From Bradyrhizobium betae (GTDB lineage Bacteria > Pseudomonadota > Alphaproteobacteria > Rhizobiales > Xanthobacteraceae): a stretch of DNA of 64,000 nucleotides. Location of the stretch: assembly GCF_004123905.1 (NCBI RefSeq), contig NZ_MZXW01000016.1, positions 496,001-560,000 on the forward strand, written 5' to 3'. The stretch's first letter is position 1, and each line of letters begins with the position of its first letter. This document shows, one piece after another, positions 59,073 to 64,000 of the stretch. The notes beneath the pieces were generated by a model. That model did not search any database. It had not been told where the DNA came from and saw only the letters and a program-made list of their open reading frames with translations. Made by a program: the position numbers and the translations under genes.

Positions 59073-60449
59073 CTAAACCGCCTTCACCCGCACCTTCAAC
59101 CCGTCCCGCGGCTTCGGGATCGGCCACATCTGCCACTCCGGCTTGTAGCCCGGCTCCAGCGATACCTCGAGGTTCTGCAAGAAGTGCCGCGCAAAACACT
59201 TTGCCTGCATGTAGGCGAAGTGCAGGCCAAGGCACATATGCGCGCCGCCGCCGAACGGCACCCAAGCGAAGCGATGCCGGTTGCGCTGGGCTTCCTCGGT
59301 GAAGCGCAAGGGATCGAACCGATCAGGCTCGGGCCAGATGTCCTTCATGTGGTGGGTGTAGAGCGGATTGATGCCGACCGCGGTGCCGGCGGGAATCGTA
59401 AAGCCCTTGAAGGTGAAATCGCGCATCGCGCGGCGCGGCATCGAGGGTACCGGCGGCTTGATCCGCAACGCCTCCTTGAACGCCATCTCCGACAGCGGCA
59501 TCTTTTCGAGATCGTCAAAACTGCTTGGCGCCCCCGGCGCAAGCCCGAGCGCAAGTACCTCCGCGCGCAGCCTGTCCTGCCAGTCCGGATTGGCGGCGAG
59601 CTCGCCGATGAAGGAGGTCAGCGACGAGGTCAGCGTGTCGTGCGCCGCCATCATCAGGAAGCTCATGTGGTCGATGATGTCCTGCTCGGACAGCAGCGCA
59701 CCATCCTCATGGGTGGCGCGGCAGAGATGCGAGAACAGATCGTCGCCGCCGTGATTGCCGCGCCGGAGCGGAATCTGCTCGCGGAAATAGGCGACGATGC
59801 GCTTGCGGCCGTTGACCCCACGCGCCATCTGGGTGCCGGGCAGGGGGCGGCGGATCGGGGCGACCGCAGCCGCAACCATGTCGACGAAGGCGCGGTTGAT
59901 GTCGTCGACCTCCGGCCCGATGTCGGCGCCGAGGAACGAGGCCGCAGCAAGATCGAGCGTGAGCTGCTTCATCGCCGGATAAAGCTGCATCTCGCCGGGC
60001 TTTGCCTTCCACTGCGCGACCCGCGCGGCGATGCCGCGGTCGAGATCGCTCAGATAAGACTTCATCGGTCCGGACTTGAACGCAACCGACAACGCCTTGC
60101 GGTGCAGTCGGTGCTCGTCGAAATCGAGCAGCATCAGCCCGCGTGGAAACAGCAGGCCGAGCACCTTGTTCCAGCCATGTGTCGATGAGAACAGTTTTTG
60201 CTGATCGAACAGCACGAGCTCGTTGGCCTCGGGCCCGAGCAGCACGACATTGGTCTCGCCGAAAATATGGGTGCGGTAGACCGGACCGTATTTGGCGCCG
60301 TTCGCCTCGATATGCCCCTTGGGGTCGGCCAGCACCTGAAAGGTCTTGCCGATGACCGGCCAGCCCTCGTCGCCGGGGATGTGCGTCAGCTCATTGCGTT
60401 TGGGAGCAGTGAACGGAAGCGCAGGGGCGGCCACATTCTGCATCGACAT
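59073..60449 (-). CDS. cytochrome P450
   Basis: A 458-residue soluble P450. Heme ligand C406 in PFGGGAHMCLGLHFA; the ExxR motif in FKEALRIKPPVP; the I-helix FLMMAAHDTLTSS, with AHDT (an Ala in place of the usual Gly). TFKGFTIPAGTAVGINPLYTHHMKDIWPEPDRFDPLRF is typical of the K-helix to meander region. The N-terminus shows no membrane anchor. Needs a ferredoxin or flavodoxin partner not encoded nearby. Substrate unknown; a terpenoid or fatty-acid type is possible. Confidence 0.92.
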   Translation of the reverse strand: MSMQNVAAPALPFTAPKRNELTHIPGDEGWPVIGKTFQVLADPKGHIEANGAKYGPVYRTHIFGETNVVLLGPEANELVLFDQQKLFSSTHGWNKVLGLLFPRGLMLLDFDEHRLHRKALSVAFKSGPMKSYLSDLDRGIAARVAQWKAKPGEMQLYPAMKQLTLDLAAASFLGADIGPEVDDINRAFVDMVAAAVAPIRRPLPGTQMARGVNGRKRIVAYFREQIPLRRGNHGGDDLFSHLCRATHEDGALLSEQDIIDHMSFLMMAAHDTLTSSLTSFIGELAANPDWQDRLRAEVLALGLAPGAPSSFDDLEKMPLSEMAFKEALRIKPPVPSMPRRAMRDFTFKGFTIPAGTAVGINPLYTHHMKDIWPEPDRFDPLRFTEEAQRNRHRFAWVPFGGGAHMCLGLHFAYMQAKCFARHFLQNLEVSLEPGYKPEWQMWPIPKPRDGLKVRVKAV

Positions 60450-60586
60450 GACGATTGCTCCGGTTGGCTGACCGAACAGACATCGCTTGACCGCGGCATT
60501 ATTGCGGCCTGCGCCATGCTGACGGGATCAACATAGCACAGGCCGCTATCACTTGCTCATGATCGTGGCTACAGGCGTAGCCGCGT

Positions 60587-61822
60587 CTATCGCTTCGCCG
60601 CTTCCTTCTGCAGATCCGGCGCATTGACGGCGGGAATCGCGACGCGGCCGGGGCCGGTCACCTTCAGCGCCTCGGCGGCCTTCTCGTTCTGCATGATCTT
60701 GGCCATCACGGCCTGCCCCGCACGCTCAAAAATCTCGCGGTTCTCGATCACGAATTTTTGCGACCTGCGCAAACCATCGATGTAGCCGTTGATCTCCGGC
60801 ACCACGTAGCGGGCGACCATGTCCCAGCTCCGGCGCGTCGCTTCCGGATTGGCCCAGTCGTGCACGAAGCCGATGACGGCGCCGATGCCGCCGGACACCT
60901 GCATCACGTTCTTGATGGTTTTGACGAGATCGTCGGGCGTGCCGATGGTGGAGGCCGCGCCCTCGACGAAGGCGGTCTTGTCCACGGCTTCATCGGCTGA
61001 GGAGAATGCGGTGAGTCCCGGCCGTTGCAGCGTGCCGACATTATACTCGTTGTGCCAGCGCATCAGCCCGGCGCCGGCCTCGCGGCGCGCCTGCTCGCGG
61101 CTCTCGGCGATGTGGAAGGTGAGCAGCACGCGCCAGTCGGCGCGGTTGACTGTGGTGCCGTGCTTCTTGGCGGCGTCCTCGGCGAACTGCCATTGCTGCT
61201 GCAGCGACATCAGGCCCTGCGTCGTCATCGAGCCCAGCGAGATGATGCCGATGCCGTATTTGCCGGCGAGCGTCATGCCCGAAGGCGAGATCTGCGAGGC
61301 CACCACGAACGGCATCTCCTCTTGCAACGGCAGGATCTGCAGCGCGGCGTCGTTCATGGTGAACCAGTCGGTCTTCGCGGTGACGCGCTCGCCGTTGAAC
61401 AGGCGGCGGATCACGGCGATTGCCTCGTCCTGGCGGTCGCGCTGCGTCATCGGATCGATGCCGAGCGTATGCGCGTCGGACGCCAGCGCGCCGGGGCCGG
61501 AGCCGAAGATGGCGCGGCCGCCGGTCATGTGGTCGAGCTGCACCATGCGTTGGGCGACGTTGAAGGGATGGTGATAGGGCAGCGACACCACGCCGGTGCC
61601 GAGCCTGATCCGCTTGGTGCGCTCACCGGCCGCAGCCAGAAACATCTCGGGCGAAGCAATCATCTCCCAGCCGGAGGAATGATGCTCGCCGCACCAGAAC
61701 TCGTCATAGCCGAGCGCGTCGAGCTGCTCGACCAGATCGAGATCGCGCCGGAACTGGAGCATCGGATGCTCCCCGATCGGGTGATGCGGGGCAAGAAAGG
61801 CCCCGAACTTCAGGCGCGCCAT
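60587..61822 (-). CDS. LLM-class flavin-dependent monooxygenase
   Basis: A 411-residue luciferase-like oxidoreductase (FMN/F420-type TIM barrel). LKFGAFLAPHHPIGEHPM at the start, YDEFWCGEHHSSGWEM, RIRLGTGVVSLPYHHPF and FGSGPGALASDAHTLG are family features. It is near LimB and alkane-monooxygenase-like members. It follows the P450 gene upstream on the same strand with 137 bases between; whether they cooperate is unknown. Confidence 0.88.
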   Translation of the reverse strand: MARLKFGAFLAPHHPIGEHPMLQFRRDLDLVEQLDALGYDEFWCGEHHSSGWEMIASPEMFLAAAGERTKRIRLGTGVVSLPYHHPFNVAQRMVQLDHMTGGRAIFGSGPGALASDAHTLGIDPMTQRDRQDEAIAVIRRLFNGERVTAKTDWFTMNDAALQILPLQEEMPFVVASQISPSGMTLAGKYGIGIISLGSMTTQGLMSLQQQWQFAEDAAKKHGTTVNRADWRVLLTFHIAESREQARREAGAGLMRWHNEYNVGTLQRPGLTAFSSADEAVDKTAFVEGAASTIGTPDDLVKTIKNVMQVSGGIGAVIGFVHDWANPEATRRSWDMVARYVVPEINGYIDGLRRSQKFVIENREIFERAGQAVMAKIMQNEKAAEALKVTGPGRVAIPAVNAPDLQKEAAKR

Positions 61823-61976
61823 GGCGTTCTCTCCGGCTGTTATTTTCTGTTTGTTGGTAGCGCAAGGCTACGTGCCGGATGCCACGAACGCAATCGCGCG
61901 ATGTCCCGCGCGACGGAATGCAGGCATGCGTCTTTCTTCTCCCTCTGCCGGACTTGCGTGCAGACGCTTCCACACC

Positions 61977-62063
61977 CGTCATGCCCGGGCTTGTCCCGGC
62001 CATCCACGTACTTTTGTCGCGGTACGAAGAGCGTGGATGCCCGGGACAAGCCCGGTCATGACG
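61977..62063. repeat. palindromic intergenic repeat, 87 bp
   Basis: CGTCATGCCCGGGCTTGTCC and GGACAAGCCCGGTCATGACG pair as inverted arms with one mismatch, with CATCCACG and CGTGGATG inside. This is the well-known CGTCATGCCCGGGC type that dots Bradyrhizobium and related chromosomes. It lies just past the end of sthA. Confidence 0.75.
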
Positions 62064-62090
62064 AGAGGTGCGGGCGGGGCGAGGTAAGAA

Positions 62091-63482
62091 CTACCGCGTC
62101 ATCCTGTTCCATGCATCCAGCCCGGCGATCTTGTACGCCTCGGCCAGCGTCGGATAGTTGAACGTGTTCTGGATGAAATAGTCGATGGTGCCTTTGAGGT
62201 TGAGCACGGCCTGGCCGATATGGATCAGTTCGGTCGCGCCTTCGCCCAAAATATGCACGCCAAGCAGGCGGCGGGTCTTGGTCGAGAAGATCATCTTCAT
62301 CATGCCGCTGTTCAGCCCCATGATGTGGCCGCGCGAGGTCTCGCGGAAGCGCGCGATGCCGACCTCGTAGGGGATGCCGCGCGTGCGCACCTCTTCTTCG
62401 GTGAGGCCGGCGGTCGAGATTTCCGGCACCGAATAGATGCCGTAGGGAAAGAATTCCGGCGGCGCCAAGGGCTCCATGCCGAGCGCGTGACAGGCGGCGA
62501 CGCGGCCCTGCTCCATCGAGGTGGAGGCGAGGCTCGGAAAGCCGATCACGTCGCCGGCGGCATAGATGTGCGGCACGCTGGTCTGCAACGTCACGGGATC
62601 GACCGAGATGCGGCCGCGATGATCGACCACGATGCCGGCGGCCTCCAAGTTGAGTCGATCGGTGGCGCCGACGCGGCCCGCCGCGAACAGCAGCATTTCC
62701 GTGGTGACGTGCCGCCCGTCGGACAAGTGCGTGACGATGCTGCCTTGCGCAGTCTTCTCGATCGAGTTGACCTTGGCACCGAGCCGCAGCGCGACGTTGC
62801 GATCACGCAATTCGTGCATGAACTCGTCGATCAATTCCTTGTCGATGAAGTCGAGAAAGGTCGGCCGCGGCTCGATCAGGGTCACGGGCACGTCGAGCGC
62901 ACTGAAGATGGTGGCATATTCAACGCCGATCACACCGGCGCCGATGACAGCCAGGCTCCGCGGCAGTTTTGGCAGATCGATGATTTCGTCGCTGTCGAGC
63001 ACGGTGGTGCCGTCGAACGGCACGTAGTCGGGCCGGAATGGCCGCGTGCCGCAGGCGATCAGGATGAAGGCGGCCGACACCACCTTCACCTCGCCGATCG
63101 GGCTCGTGATCTCAACCTCGTGCGGCGAGACCAGGCGCGCCTCGCCATTGGCGGTCCGCACCTGATTGCGGCTGAACTGATGCTCCAAAACCTCGACCTC
63201 GTGATCGAGCGTCTTCTGGAGCCGGATCATCAGATCGCTGGCCGCGATGTCCTGCTTGACCCGGTAGGAGCGGCCGTAGAAGCCGCGCTCGCGCCAACCG
63301 GAGAGGTTGAGCACGGTCTCGCGTAGCGTCTTCGAGGGGATCGTGCCGGTATGGACGGAGACGCCGCCGACCCGCCGGCCTTTCTCGACCACCAGCACGG
63401 CCTTGCCGAGCTTGGCACATTGCACCGCGGCCCGCCGACCCGACGGGCCCGAGCCGATCACCACCATGTCGTAGTCGTACAT
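62091..63482 (-). CDS. sthA: soluble pyridine nucleotide transhydrogenase
   Basis: A 463-residue flavoprotein of the pyridine nucleotide-disulfide oxidoreductase fold that passes hydride between NADPH and NAD. The start at 63482 gives YDYDMVVIGSGPSGRRAA (FAD site). KGRRVGGVSVHTGTIPSKTLRE lies where disulfide reductases have Cys-x4-Cys; here both positions are non-Cys, as fits a transhydrogenase. NAD site: LAVIGAGVIGVEYA; C-terminal GIYSVPEISTAGLTEEE and FNYPTLAEAYKIAG (dimer). An upstream in-frame stretch of 128 codons overlaps the divergent exporter and is not used. Confidence 0.92.
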   Translation of the reverse strand: MYDYDMVVIGSGPSGRRAAVQCAKLGKAVLVVEKGRRVGGVSVHTGTIPSKTLRETVLNLSGWRERGFYGRSYRVKQDIAASDLMIRLQKTLDHEVEVLEHQFSRNQVRTANGEARLVSPHEVEITSPIGEVKVVSAAFILIACGTRPFRPDYVPFDGTTVLDSDEIIDLPKLPRSLAVIGAGVIGVEYATIFSALDVPVTLIEPRPTFLDFIDKELIDEFMHELRDRNVALRLGAKVNSIEKTAQGSIVTHLSDGRHVTTEMLLFAAGRVGATDRLNLEAAGIVVDHRGRISVDPVTLQTSVPHIYAAGDVIGFPSLASTSMEQGRVAACHALGMEPLAPPEFFPYGIYSVPEISTAGLTEEEVRTRGIPYEVGIARFRETSRGHIMGLNSGMMKMIFSTKTRRLLGVHILGEGATELIHIGQAVLNLKGTIDYFIQNTFNYPTLAEAYKIAGLDAWNRMTR

Positions 63483-63632
63483 CGGATGTGCTTCCAAACC
63501 CCTGCAAAACCAGCGGGAACCGACATGCAGCAATCGGGCCAATGCAGCAAGTCCTACCTCGGAGGTAATCGCGCGGATAACGCCGATCTGCCAGCATCGC
63601 GCGTAAATAAATGCCCTGGGGTTCGTGCGCCG

Positions 63633-64000
63633 ATGCATCAAACCGTCACAAAGCCTATCGATTCGACGCGGCGCTGGTGGGTGCTCGCCATCGTCGTCGC
63701 CGCACAGTTCATGTTCGGCGTCGATGCCTTCATCGTCAACGTCGCCATTCCCACCATTGCGGTGGACCTGCACGCGACGCCGGCCCAGATCGAATCCGTC
63801 ATCGCGATCTATCTGATCGCCTATGCCACGCTGGTCGTCACCGGTGGCCGGCTCGGCGATATCCACGGCACGAAGAACGTGTTCCTGGCCGGCGTGCTCG
63901 GCTTCACCGTGACGTCGCTGTGGTGCGGCCTCGCACAGTCGGGTGCGGAGCTGATCATCGCACGGCTGGCGCAGGGCGCGACCGCCGCGCTGATGGTGCC
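63633..64000 (+). CDS. MFS transporter, DHA2/EmrB-like, N-terminal part
   Basis: The visible 122 residues hold four membrane segments: WWVLAIVVAAQFMFGVDAF, then IYLIAYATLVVTGGRLGDI with the conserved GGRLGDIHG between helices 2 and 3, VFLAGVLGFTVTSLWCGLAQ, and LIIARLAQGATAAL. This is the start of a 14-helix drug exporter of the EmrB/QacA type. The gene continues past the right edge. Divergent from sthA with a 150-base shared control region. Confidence 0.85.
   Translation, partial: MHQTVTKPIDSTRRWWVLAIVVAAQFMFGVDAFIVNVAIPTIAVDLHATPAQIESVIAIYLIAYATLVVTGGRLGDIHGTKNVFLAGVLGFTVTSLWCGLAQSGAELIIARLAQGATAALMV

Noticed and set aside
58497..60188. 563-codon open frame on the plus strand
   Set aside because: Crosses the end of the SDR gene, two intergenic repeats and the antisense of the P450; no family pattern.
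1..64000. CRISPR arrays, rRNA genes or further tRNAs
   Set aside because: No regularly spaced direct repeats of array type, no rRNA stretches and no second cloverleaf were seen on either strand by eye.

Overview
The window is GC-rich alphaproteobacterial DNA, most like a Bradyrhizobium or close relative. Reasons: the codon use, the liv amino-acid ABC operon, several proteins of kinds familiar from rhizobia (DUF3551, a bacterial Ku, many PAS/GGDEF/EAL proteins), and imperfect palindromic intergenic repeats of the type scattered through Bradyrhizobium chromosomes. This assignment is by recognition only; no search was run.

Three regions can be separated. (1) 1-14.24 kb is ordinary chromosome: an ArsR-type regulator (cut by the window edge) with SRPBCC and DUF899 genes, a membrane-anchored caspase-like peptidase, a secreted trypsin-like protease, an operon of membrane protein, winged-helix regulator and accessory cis-prenyltransferase with matching 17-bp palindromic operators, small enzymes and secreted proteins, a universal stress protein and dinB (DNA polymerase IV). 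(2) 14.24-45.29 kb is a 31-kb genomic island inserted in the 3' half of a tRNA-Arg(CCG) gene. A perfect 50-bp direct repeat (14242-14291 and 45245-45294) marks its ends. The left end carries a tyrosine integrase, an AlpA-like regulator, a winged-helix gene and a Toprim/DUF927 primase-helicase, followed by eight copies of GTGGGGACA (or its complement) in 187 bp; this looks like the replication module of a phage satellite or integrative element. Cargo: FkbM methyltransferase and a broken methyltransferase, a large serine recombinase, SRAP and Ku DNA-repair genes, a lone phage tail-collar fibre, an O-acyltransferase pair (MBOAT plus SGNH-like), a secreted nuclease, an Xre repressor with two operators, a run of unknown genes including a three-zinc-ribbon protein with a sigma-like tail, and at the right end an MmeI-type (Type IIL) restriction-modification enzyme facing an AlbA_2/ATP-binding protein. 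(3) 45.3-64 kb is chromosome again: the intact tRNA-Arg, three c-di-GMP proteins, the complete livJGFHM operon on the minus strand, a sensor histidine kinase, an SDR dehydrogenase, a cytochrome P450, a flavin-dependent monooxygenase, soluble transhydrogenase sthA and the start of an MFS exporter.

How the parts work together: the integrase with its AlpA-like partner and the two 50-bp repeats would move the island; the primase-helicase and iteron-like repeats would copy it when excised; the restriction enzyme, the surface-modifying acyltransferase and the lone tail fibre suggest cargo shaped by phage competition. The most novel-looking items are the repeat cluster beside the primase, the operator-controlled accessory uppS operon, and the zinc-ribbon/sigma-like protein.
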